A DNA stretch of 64,000 nucleotides from Periconia sp. R9002 (lineage: Eukaryota; Ascomycota; Dothideomycetes; Pleosporales; Periconiaceae): assembly GCA_023627715.1 (NCBI GenBank), contig JAMAHW010000054.1, positions 219,243 through 283,242 on the forward strand, read 5' to 3'. The position numbers and the translations under genes are program-made. The notes below the pieces were generated by a model that had not been told where the DNA came from, made no database searches, and saw only the letters and a program-made list of their open reading frames with translations. Shown here piece after piece: positions 54,816-64,000 of this stretch (the stretch's first letter is position 1; every line of letters starts with the position of its first letter).

Positions 54816-56744
54816 ATGGCACCTGGGATTCTTCAACCTAGCCCATGTGACGATGAGGCACCGCAGTCCAAAAAAATCAAGCTCTCTGCAGACCTACATC
54901 CAAATGCTGTCGAGGATTTACCAGAAGAACCCGAAGAATTAGCTGCTGCCGTTCCAACCCATCCACTTCATATCAAGCCGGCCGGGAACGCGTATACTGC
55001 ATCTGAAAACCTTAAGACCCGGTCCGGTTCCTTTTCCCAGCTACCCGATGAAGTCTTGAGCCTCGTCCTTGAGTCATTCGATGCTGAAACTCTGATCCGT
55101 CTGGGGAGCACGTGCCGGGCCTTGTATGCATTTACGCGGCTCGAAGAGCTGTGGCGAGCTCTGTTTGTCAGGTAAAGTGGCTACCCATATTCTTTTTCTG
55201 TCCCACCTCTTTTGCTTTGGTCGGCCTCCTGCATGATTTGTCCAATTATCAAACACAACCTGTTGCCGCTGTGAGTCATAGAGCGCTCATCTGTGAAACT
55301 GGGAGGCCTAGCCGTCTACATGTAAGCTGTACAAGCATCATGTTGGAGGTCAACGTCTATCATCAAGGAAGAAACAGTCATATATGTAGGAGTTGCCAAT
55401 TTCACGACTGACGGGTCATTCCTTCCTTATATGACCGCGCCATGCCCCGTTCTTGCCTCTTTCGTCTTACGCCCGTGACTCATCCATGAACTCGGCTACA
55501 CTGGACATCTCGCCTTCGTAAAATTCATATACTAACCATGGCCTAGTTCACCACCTGACAACTTTGAATGGCGCGGCACCTGGCGAGCAACCTACTTGGG
55601 AATCCCCCCTGAGCAAGTTACTTCCTTCTCCTGCGAGAACCTCTTCTCCGACGTTCTCTACAGGCCTTTTCAATGTGCAAATATCCCCCTGGAGCCTTTC
55701 ATCTCCAACATCCCTCGCCACAATGCCATCGACCGCCTCACAGACCTGACCCATGAAGAATACGCCGAGTCCTGGACCACCAAACCCTTCATCCTCACCT
55801 CCCCCGTCAAACAATGGCCCATCTACGGCAAATGGACGCCCGAATTCCTCCTCAAGCAGTACCCTGACGTGCAATTCCGTGCCGAAGCCGTCGACTGGCC
55901 GATGCGCAAGTACATGGACTACATGACCAATAGCAGCGACGAAAGCCCCCTCTACCTCTTCGACCGCAGCTTCGTCGAAAAGACCAAAATCTCCGTCGGC
56001 ACCGACGACCCCAACGCCGCCTACTGGGCCCCTCCGTGCTTCGGGCCCGACCTCTTCAGCGTCCTCGGCGAGCACCGTCCCGACTCGCGCTGGATGATCC
56101 TGGGTCCCAAACGCAGCGGTAGCACCTTCCACAAAGACCCCAACGCAACCAACGCCTGGAACGCAGTCCTCACCGGGTCGAAGTACTGGCTCATGTTCCC
56201 TTCGTCGTCCACGCTCCCTCCTCCCCCTGGCGTCATTCTCTCCGACGACCACTCCGAAATCACCTCCCCGCTTTCCATCGCAGAGTACCTCCTCACCTTC
56301 CACGCGCTGGCTCGCGAAACCCCCGGCTGCCGCGAGGGCATCTGCTTCGCGGGAGAAGTCCTGCACGTGCCGTCCGGGTGGTTCCATCTCGTCCTCAATC
56401 TCGAAGACAGTCTCGCTCTGACGCAGAACTTCGTCCCCAGGAAGAAACTCCCGGATGTGCTGGGCTTTTTGCGCGATCAGCGGGATCAGGTGAGCGGGTT
56501 TAAGGAGGATGTGTGTGAGCGCGCTTACGAGCTTTTTGTGGAGAGGTTGCGGGAGACGATGCCCGAGGTTGCGGAGGAGGGATTGGCGGAGCTGGATAGG
56601 AAGACGAAGAAGGGCCGGACTAAGTGGGAGGTGCTTACGAAGGGGGACAAGGATGGTGAGGGGGAAGAGGGAGAAAACGGTGGTGGTGGGGGTTTTAGTT
56701 TTGGGTTTGGATTTGGAGGCGATGATGATGTCGAGGTTCCGTAG
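54816..56744 (+). CDS. F-box and JmjC domain protein (JMJD6-like oxygenase)
   Basis: Exons 54816-55171 and 55547-56744 give 517 aa. The 375-bp intron is long, with GTAAAG donor and ACTAACC/CCTAG at its end. An F-box lies at 73-118 (Q-L-P-D-E-V-L-S-L-V-L, then S-T-C-R-A-L-Y-A-F). The JmjC core has the Fe(II) ligands H-K-D (His314, Asp316) and His392 in V-L-H-V-P-S-G-W-F-H, and F-R-A-E-A before it. The fold fits a 2-oxoglutarate dioxygenase of the JMJD6/PTSR-like group, so substrates could be histones or RNA-binding proteins. It ends with an acidic then Gly/Phe-rich tail (F-S-F-G-F-G-F-G-G). Fused F-box and JmjC units suggest coupling to ubiquitin ligase, an inference. Confidence 0.88.
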
Positions 56745-57597
56745 ACAGTTGTATAGAGGAGGAGGTGTTTTGAAACGATCCCTCCCTCCCTCCCTCCTTT
56801 TCAGGAATCATTCAAATAGACGAAATCGTCTAATGTAGGTAGGTAAGCAGGCTTCTTATACCTAGGAAACTTTCATGATATACCTTCAGGTAGGTGGGTT
56901 TTTCACCAAAATTCAGGCGGCTTACTGTGTAATATTGATGGATAACTCCGCCTGATATTTTGGTAAGCCTTACCTGAAGGTATATCGTTTACGTTTTTTT
57001 TTTTTACCTAGGTATAAGACGCTCTGCCTACTCTATGTATATTAGGACAATTTGTCTGTTTGGATAAAGGATGGGATTCTCTCGTAGATTAAATGATAAT
57101 ATGGATATGTATTTTTGAGATCTTAACGGGAGATTGATGGAATGCTTCAGTTTATGTATGCGCACATGTACAAAAAGACACCATTGAAGCAGAAGGAAAT
57201 AATTGTAATCAAGTCGGGGTAGTTGGGACATTACATAACTACATAGGTAGAGACTCCCTTACTCCATTCCCTTCCCTTCCCTGCCCTGCTTGCTACAAAC
57301 CGACTTCCTTCCCCCTGGATAACAAAGTTGGTAGGGTCTGGGGAAAAGGAGAAAAAAAAAAGAGGAAAAAGGAAAACCCTTTGCTTCAACTTTCATCTGT
57401 GTCATCTATCCATCCACCCAGCGAGAGCGCGAACCAAAGCATACCATACCATTCATTTAATCCCAAAGACGAAGAAGGGAAGGAAAAAACACAGGAGTCC
57501 TCCCTCATCCACGCCCCCCAAACAACGCCAACGTAGAAACGCTGCGCTTGCTAGCCAGCGCCTCCCTCATCTCCTCGGCGCGGCGAACAACCTCTCC
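56745..57597. other. Convergent intergenic region with foldback
   Basis: 853 bp between the JmjC and SNX4 stop codons. CCCT repeats (about 56778-56800) lead into the foldback at 56855-57018 and then poly-A/T and purine runs (57350-57370). No gene is supported; the plus frame 57328-58251 is an antisense shadow of SNX4. Confidence 0.5.
56855..57018. repeat. 164-bp imperfect foldback element
   Basis: The ends are inverted: CTTATACCTAGG (56855-56866) and CCTAGGTATAAG (57007-57018). Inside them GATATACCTTCAGGTA and TACCTGAAGGTATATC also pair exactly, then TTCAGGCGG and CCGCCTGA pair roughly, leaving a loop of about 30 bases. No open frame is enclosed and no target-site duplication is visible. This is the shape of a small MITE or of a hairpin forming in both 3' UTRs of the converging genes. 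Confidence 0.75.
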
Positions 57598-59075
57598 CTA
57601 CGAGGCCGCCGCGGCCGCCGACGACGCCGTCACAGCATTCTCCGCACCGCATCCACCCTCTGCACCCGCAGCAGCAGCGGCGGCGTTCTCCGCCAAAGCC
57701 TTCCGTCTCGCGTCCTCCTGCCTCTGCATGTCCTGCAGGAACGTCTCCCACGTCTCGATGGTGCCCTGGAAGAAGTCGACGTGCGCGTCTGCGAGGTCAC
57801 CGAGCGTATCCTTGAATTCAGCGGCCTTGATGCGCTCGAAATCCGCCACTTCCTTGACCGTGTGCTCGTCGAAGGCTTCGGTGGCCTTTTTGGCGCTCTC
57901 GACTTCGCCCGTGAGGCGCTCGATTTCGACCTCGAGCTTGCGGACCCGCTGGCGTCGGGCCTGCTCGTGGTCGATGCCGCGGAAGTCCTCGACCTTGCTG
58001 CGGAGGAACCCGGACGCTCCGAGCCCCGCGCCGTGCTGCGACGCCAGCGAGTCGCGGTCTGCGGCGGATTTGGCGAGGTAGTCGGTCAGGGCTTCAAAGT
58101 CGAGCTGTTTGGTCTCGCGCGTGCGGAGGAGTGTTTTGAGGGCGTTGACGAAGGCGTCCATGTCCCGGAGCGAGGTGAGGTAGTTTTGGTCCGTGTTGTC
58201 GCGGAGGGCTTTGAAGCCCTGTGCCGTGGTTGCGACCGAGGATGCGAATGAGGTGAGGGGGCCTTCTACGCCTGGTTCGAGGGTGATGAGTTTCTGGCAT
58301 TGCGTGGCGAGATCGCTGTAGTCCTGCTCGAGATCGCCCTGGCGCCGTGCGACGCGGACGACGACTTTTTCGACGTTGGAGAGGTCTTCGGTGAGCTTGT
58401 TGGCGCGCTCGTTGACTTCAATGAAGCGCTTGTCTGGTTTATGGACTTTGGTGAAGGTGTTGACGAAGCTCTCGGCGATGGCGTCTACGATCCCTCCGCT
58501 GCCGCCTGTCTGGTCTGATGCGCTGGTTGATCGCGACGAGCGGCCCTTCATGTGTTGATTCCAGTCCGGGCTCTCGAGGAAGCTGATGAGAAGCGCCGCG
58601 CGACGTAGAACTGGGTGGAGGGTCATGCGTTTAAGAAAACGATGCAGTGAGTGCGCCCGTCGCTGCGTGAAATCCGGTCCGAATCGATCTCCTCGTACGT
58701 ATTCCATCTTGTGCTTGTCTGGGAGTGGCGGCACCGCGCATTGTGGATACTCTTTGATCAGCTGTTTCCAGAGAAATACAAAGTCTGTGAAGCGTCGGCG
58801 GACGGAGAAGGAAGGACGTTGGAAGGACTGGTAGTCGGACTAGAGTCGGGTGGTAGGTATGCAGGTTAGCTTGATGTCCATGTCTAACTCTATGCGCCGT
58901 GTGCGGTATACGGTACAATGTGGCGGCATTGCGACCGTAGTCTCGTCTCGGGGAGATGAAGACAAACCTCGGTGGTGACTAGATATGAGACGTATGCATC
59001 TTTGGTGCCCGGAAGCTCCTTCTGGGGTTTGCCCACGAACGTCTCCAGGCGTCCTTCGCTGAAATCGGCGGCCAT
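57598..59075 (-). CDS. SNX4: Sorting nexin-4 / Atg24 (PX-BAR)
   Basis: Exons 59075-58968 and 58839-57598 give 449 aa from M-A-A-D-F-S-E-G-R-L-E-T. The 128-bp intron starts with the less common GTTTGT donor. The PX domain spans about 16-135: K-P-Q-K-E-L, T-K-D-A-Y-V-S-Y-L-V-T-T, the PI3P-binding R-R-R-F-T-D-F (50-56) and P-P-L-P-D-K (73-78). The BAR part lies at about 170-400, a long helical region. SNX4 retrieves Snc1-type SNAREs from endosomes and supports selective autophagy. The frame upstream of the start is open for about 28 codons without a methionine, so an extra 5' exon may exist; the region around 59080-59160 reads S-W-E-T-D in another frame. The C-terminus ends in an Ala-rich run. 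Confidence 0.88.
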
Positions 59076-59641
59076 GCTCGGGTTCGATGTACCAGGTGAG
59101 GGAGTGTAATGGATGCTGGTCGGAGCAGTCCGTCTCCCAAGACACTTTGGGTATCAAAGGTGGTATAGAGTGGCTCGGGTTGGGATGGCGGAATCAAAAG
59201 ATTGTGGCTGAGGTCGAGCAGTGTGGTGTTGGAGGTGGTCGGTAGTTGCTTGCTGGGATGCCCGCGGCGCTGACGTATCGAAGCTGGTTTCGCTTGCTGG
59301 TGGGGGCGAGCGAGCAAGGGCCGCAAATGCACATACTCCAACTATGTAGGTACGAGACGTTGGATTTAACCTTTTTATTATACGTGACGCTTTCAAATAC
59401 ATATCAATATTTCTCCCGTAGGAGCAACGATGATTTGTTGGAGTTGAATCATGAAGCTACTTCCGTGGTATCAAATTACAACCAAGCATACATAAGTTAC
59501 AACTGTTGGATAGACCAACTACATATTTACAGTAAAAGAACAACGAGGACCCAAAATTCTAAGAAACGTCTGTTTTCATCCCAAAAAAGTGTTCATCGTC
59601 GAACACTAACAGTTGAATTTCCCGATACCCTGTACAATCAA
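59076..59641. promoter_or_regulatory. Upstream region of SNX4
   Basis: 566 bp between the SNX4 start and the stop of the adenylate kinase gene, both on the minus strand. It may contain an unresolved 5' exon of SNX4 near 59085-59160. No separate gene is supported. Confidence 0.4.
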
Positions 59642-60495
59642 TTACTGGGCATCTGCAGCGCCGAAGCGTTTGCGGAATTCGGCAAAAAGTTGAGGGGTGA
59701 TTTCATCACTGCTGTTTCCTCGGACAGTCCACAGCACACCAAGCTTGTCATAATGCTCGAGTAAGGATGAATTTGTCTCTTGGAATCTCTTCAGCCGTTC
59801 CTTCCAAACCTCTGGGTCGTCGTCTTCGCGCCTGGTCAGGGGTTCTCCAGTCACGTCGTCTTTGCCTGCAACTTTGGGTGGGTTGAAGGTTGTGTTGTAC
59901 ACTCTTCCTGAAGGAGCGTGGACCCAACGATTGCATATCCTGTCGATTATGATCTCGCTTGGTGTCTGGAGGTTGACTACCAGGTTGATGGGGACGATGT
60001 CGTCGATCTGCACTGCCTGTGTTGCTGTTCGTGGAAATCCATCGAGAATGAAAGAGGCGCTAGGGTTATCGGAGTAGGTGTACCTCGAGGTTCTGAACGT
60101 GGAGGGGATCATGACGGAATCGACCGTGTCATCAGTATCGACGCCTGTGGAACTCGAATAAACATGATAGGGTCGAAGATTGCTGTCCTGAATCCAGCCT
60201 CGGGTGGTGAGTTCGTTGATAATGAGTCGTAGGATCATGGTATCTGGAACCAGTGCGCCCGCCTTCATTTTGGCCTCGGCTTGAATACCTGACATTTGTG
60301 AGTAAGAAGTATTGTTTTGAACAAGAAAGAAAACACACCCAGAGGCGTCCTTTCCCTTACATTCTTCCTCAGAAGATCGCCTGAACTGATGGATGAGAGT
60401 TCGGAGAAGTTCTTCATCAAGCGCTCGGTTTGGGTGCCTTTGCCCACACCGGGCGCGCCGACCAGAATTATCCTGGCCGCGCGCGCAAGAGCCAT
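59642..60495 (-). CDS. ADK2: Adenylate kinase / GTP:AMP phosphotransferase (mitochondrial type)
   Basis: Exons 60495-60339 and 60288-59642 give 267 aa. The 50-bp intron (GTGTGT...CTTACTC...TCAG) joins T-P-L-G to I-Q-A-E-A. The P-loop is [10 protein letters not shown] (13-22). An AMP-binding D-G-F-P-R-T follows (135-140), then the LID region with [11 protein letters not shown] and [10 protein letters not shown], as in AK3 enzymes, which rebuild ADP from AMP in mitochondria. An extra segment of about 45 residues (87-130) sits between R-G-W-I-Q and D-G-F-P-R-T. It is Ser/Thr-rich and has no good splice sites around it, so it seems translated. Confidence 0.9.
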
Positions 60496-61457
60496 GACGT
60501 AGGATATGGACGGCGCTTTTCAGTGGGATTGAATTTGGTCAATGTTGAGTTTACAGAAGATTGTAGTAAGGGGCAGAAATAGGCGGATAAGACGAGGGAT
60601 TGATCAGGAGGTAGGACGAAGCGTGTGGGTGCGATGGAAGCCAAACGGCTTCGAACGAAGCTTTCGGAAGCTAACGGGTGTGCATATTGATGCGATGGAA
60701 GACGAGAATAACAGGTAGAGGGTGTGAAGGTACAGGTATAGCAAGAGAAAGAGAGAGCAGGAATAAAAGTACAGCGAAGGAGAGAGAGTGAATTAGCACG
60801 AGGTCAAGTAGAAGTGAAGCGGCGCATAAAAGTGTAGGAGATTCCGACGGGTGGAACTAAAGTACTTGGGGAGGTAGAGGGACGGGGAGGGACGGACGGG
60901 GACCTCGGAGGGGGCTCCGCTCGCTGGCCGACAAGCACAAAAGTCACCGAGCACGGGCCGGCCAAGTATATCATAGGGAAGAATTATGGTTTTATTTTAT
61001 TCTGCTGTTGATACAAGTCCAACAGACGTTTCTCAAACTTGATCTGTTGCTTGTATTGTACATATGCGTGTACATCAATGCACATAACGTCTTTCAAAGT
61101 GAAGAGTGACTCGATGATTACATGTACATATGTACGGTACAGTACATTACTTATTACATGATGACACACGTGGTGGCAGCCAAGCCAAGCATTGCGGATC
61201 GACGCGCTTGTTCTTGTGCCTGGCTGCTCCGGGGGGACCCTCCTCACTAATTCTGCCGTCACTCTCGATCTCTCTTCCACAATCTCTTTTCATCCAACAT
61301 TACCTCGCGCCAATTCCCTCTCTGCACTTCCATCACTTTCCGTCCAAACACCCAATAGCCGACTTACTGTAATACTGCCACCCGTTTGATTCTCTACACT
61401 CACCCTCCGTCGCTCCTTACCATCCGCCACCACATTCCGCACGGCACATTAGGTGTT
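60496..61457. promoter_or_regulatory. Divergent promoter region, adenylate kinase/LETM1
   Basis: 962 bp between the two starts. GAGAGA and AGGGAC runs near 60740-60900 and a TGTACATATGTACG near-palindrome at about 61122-61135. Open frames (60984-61280 minus; 61130-61372 plus) are not supported. Both genes act in mitochondria, so shared regulation is possible. Confidence 0.4.
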
Positions 61458-63207
61458 ATGTACGTCAGTCGAGCGGCCACCCGGGCAGCCCCCGCTGTCT
61501 TCAGAGCCGGCATCAGAACCTCGGGGCGACCTTTGCGCCAGACTCCCAGGACCATACCGGCCATTGCTATCCTACTTCCTCGTCGAGCCATCTCTACCGA
61601 AACTTCCACATCCTCAAGCGGCAACTTCCCACCCCCCGGCTTCAACGCAGAGAACGCCAAGAAATCCCTGCCCAAGGAAGAACAACAGAAGATTCAAGAG
61701 AAGGCCGCTGAGGCACCAGATGTATCGATACCCCAAGATGTCCCCACGGGAAGCCCCAAAACGCCCGCTCACGAAGCGCGGACATTGTCGGAGTTAGCGG
61801 TCCAAAGTTCGGTGGAAGCAAAGGAGAAGAAGGGCCTGGACAAGAAAAATGAGCCAAAGAAGACTCTCTGGCAAAAAGTAAAGCATGAGGCTAATCACTA
61901 CTGGGATGGCACCAAGTTGCTTGTTACCGAAGTCAAGATCAGTTCAAAGCTGGCTTTGAAGATGGCGGCCGGATACGAGTTGACCCGAAGGGAGCACAGA
62001 CAGGTAGGCCATCAAGGCATACTTACCTAGAATATGCGGCTAACATGGAAAAGTTGCAACGCACAGTTCAAGATTTGGGCCGATTAGTGCCCTTTTCCAT
62101 GTTCGTCATCGTTCCTTTTGCTGAGTTGCTTCTGCCTGTAGCACTCAAGCTCTTCCCCAATCTTCTGCCCAGCACCTATGAAGGCCAGGCCGACAAGGAC
62201 AAAAAAGCCAACAAGTTGCGGTCCACCAGGAAGGAAGTGAGCAACTTCCTTCGCCAAACTTTGAAAGAGACTGGCCTGCCTGTTTCGGCTGAAAATGCGC
62301 AAAGGGAGGAATTTGCCGAGTTTTTCCGCAAGGTAGGCGATACAAGTAACGGAAACTGTATATACTTTACTAACTTCAAATACAGGTTCGAACAACTGGC
62401 GAATCTCCTTCTCCAGAGGAGATCATCAAGGTCTGCAAAATTTTCAAAGACGACTTGACACTTGACAATCTTTCACGGCCGCAGTTGGTCGCCATCTGCC
62501 GATACATGAACATGGCATCTTTCGGCACAGACAACTTCCTCCGCTATCAGGTCCGCGTGCGCATGCGCCAGATCAAGCGTGACGACAAAGCTATTGCTTA
62601 TGAGGGTGTGGAGTCTCTGTCCGTTCCCGAGCTTCAATCTGCCTGTGCCAGCCGAGGTCTTCGCACCTATGGCGTGTCCCCTGCACGGCTACGTGAGGAT
62701 CTTTCTACATGGTTGAACCTCCGACTCAAGCACGGCGTGCCCTCGACCCTGCTCGTACTCTCCAACGCTTTCGTGTACGCTCAGGGCAAAGAGTCGGAAA
62801 TGACGAGCCAGATCGACGCTCTCCAGGCCGTTCTATCCAGTATCCCCGAGGAGTTGTACCACGAGATCGAGCTCGAAGTACACACAGCCGAAGGCGCCGC
62901 CACCAACAAGCAGCGTCTCGAAGTGCTCAAGGAGCAGCAGGAACTCATCGACGAGGAAAACCAGCAGCTCCAGGGCCACCAGAACAACGCCAACGCGTCG
63001 CCCAAGGACATGGAAAACATCGACGAGGACGACAAGCCCAAGCAGCAGCAGCAGGAACCCAAGGAGGCCGAGGCTAGCACCGCAGACACGTCGGATACCA
63101 TGGGCAGCGCCGAGCGCACAGAGCAGGACCAAAGAGCCATGGCCGAGTCGGAGGGCAAGGAGCCTTCCAAGGAAAATACCGCGGCTGAGGGCGCGAAGAA
63201 GGAGTAA
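61458..63207 (+). CDS. MDM38: LETM1/MDM38 mitochondrial inner-membrane protein
   Basis: Exons 61458-62003, 62054-62332 and 62386-63207 give 548 aa. Introns are 50 and 53 bp (both GTAGGC) with CTAAC branch points. In-frame codons reach back to 61386, but M-Y-V-S-R-A-A-T-R-A-A-P-A is the proper start because an Arg-rich mitochondrial presequence follows. The LETM1 block has W-Q-K-V-K-H-E-A-N-H-Y-W-D-G-T-K, the transmembrane V-P-F-S-M-F-V-I-V-P-F-A-E-L-L-L (about 194-210), then the ribosome-binding-like core (R-Y-M-N-M-A-S-F-G-T-D-N-F-L-R). The C-terminal part is coiled coil and Gln/Glu-rich. It mediates K+/H+ exchange and binds mitoribosomes. Confidence 0.93.
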
Positions 63208-64000
63208 AAGTGCATCGCATGGCCGCATATCTCACATTTTCCTTACTCCATCTCTCTCCCCTTTTTACTTTTTTTTTGTGCGTCATGTGTAAATAGAATC
63301 AAAACCCCACTATGTACTGTTTGTTCATTCATCCATCCATTCACACATGGAGAGAGACACCTTTTGGCGGGTGGGTTTCTGAAGGAGGGGGGGTCCCAGG
63401 ACGACCAATACCGCCGCCGCGTTTTTGTATAGAAAGGAAAGGAGAATTTAAAGATTAAAAATCGGAACAATAATTGATACATTTATTGTACTCAACTATG
63501 AAATACCTAGTTGTATTCATCAAATGGAGGTGAGAGGTTCTAACCTCTGACCTACCTAGTTTAGCGGATAGATAGATTCTGAGATATGGTACGGCGTCCG
63601 TCCCGACGTGCGTGATGCTAGTGTATGTGGTTACGCTAATGTGTGTGTATGTATGTAGGGTATAAAGTATACACATACATACAGGATTATATATAGAGAA
63701 GGGAGAAGTGTATAGGGTATAGGTATTTATATATGTATATCCCCACCTCCCCTCACCTCCCCCTCCCTCTTTTCACATTAATGTCTGGTCCTATATGTGT
63801 ATATCTAGGTTAATATTGAACCTACATAACCTTCCCTTCTGCGTTTTTATAACATTTTTTCTTTTCTTTTACCCCTTCTTCCCCCGCAAAATAACGCCCC
63901 GCTATATTTTCTTTCCTTACATTTTTTTAGGGGTTTTTAGGAGTTTTACTCACGTCCTTTTTTTTTTTGTTCGTGTTGGAGAAAATAACAGGGAGAAAGA
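63208..64000. other. LETM1 3' flank, AT-rich
   Basis: 793 bp to the window edge. T-runs (63267-63278, 63959-63969), TATATA and TACATACATAC stretches. No supported gene; frames of 60-80 codons are chance. Confidence 0.45.

Noticed and set aside
55548..56387. 279-codon minus frame
   Set aside because: Antisense shadow of the F-box/JmjC gene; no domain or splice support.
57328..58251. 307-codon plus frame
   Set aside because: Antisense to SNX4; begins in the A-rich 3' flank.
1..64000. tRNA, rRNA or CRISPR arrays
   Set aside because: I looked for tRNA B-box-like GGTTCGAATCC, rRNA-like blocks and regular repeat/spacer series on both strands and saw none. A covariance search (tRNAscan) would be decisive.

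Overview
The window is nuclear DNA of a filamentous ascomycete (Pezizomycotina; the class cannot be fixed from sequence alone). The reasons are: short introns (mostly 45-130 bp) with GTAAGT/GTATGT-type donors and CTAAC/CTGAC branch points, intron-poor genes of 1-5 exons on both strands, and gene families typical of this group (HET domain, fungal STAND NTPase, PX/DUF3818 protein, fungal TSPO, FAN1, a Ty3/gypsy relic). I find 25 complete or near-complete protein genes, one gene cut by the left edge and one retroelement fragment. I see no rRNA, tRNA or CRISPR. Exon borders were read by hand from splice signals and frame continuity and are given per gene.

Left part (1-29 kb). After the 5' end of a secreted-protein gene come PEX6 (peroxisomal AAA-ATPase), a membrane-anchored steryl ester/triglyceride lipase, an F-box protein, a small secreted protein, the DNA-repair nuclease FAN1, an MFS transporter and a secreted S41-family protease with an unusual Cys-rich tail. 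An accessory stretch (22.7-29 kb) follows: a STAND/NLR-like NTPase converges tail to tail, 84 bp apart, with a HET-domain gene, and then comes a short F-box-like gene abutting a broken gypsy integrase fragment. This looks like an allorecognition or programmed-cell-death module.

Right part (29-64 kb) is mainly conserved housekeeping: PX/DUF3818 lipid-trafficking protein, ARS2/SERRATE RNA-biogenesis factor, TSPO, two unrecognised conserved-looking proteins (one with a thrice-repeated R-K-F-x-P-E motif, one coiled-coil with a C-terminal membrane anchor), rRNA-processing CGR1, mitochondrial ornithine carrier, peroxisomal membrane protein 4, a Nudix CoA-diphosphatase-like enzyme ending in -GKL, eIF4A, an F-box/JmjC protein, sorting nexin SNX4/Atg24, a mitochondrial-type adenylate kinase and LETM1/MDM38. 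Many neighbours are divergent pairs with 0.5-1 kb shared promoters (PEX6/lipase, ARS2/TSPO, CGR1/ornithine carrier, eIF4A/JmjC, adenylate kinase/LETM1). Peroxisome functions recur (PEX6, PMP4, the Nudix enzyme) but are not adjacent.

Non-coding structure of note: a 164 bp imperfect foldback at 56855-57018, a smaller inverted repeat at 1718-1794, a recurring TACCTAGGTA palindrome, homopolymer and purine tracts around 29.3-29.7 kb, and a 2.6 kb gene-free stretch at 41.0-43.6 kb. The best candidates for new biology are the NLR-like/HET pair, the S41 protease tail and the repeat-motif protein at 39.1-41.0 kb.
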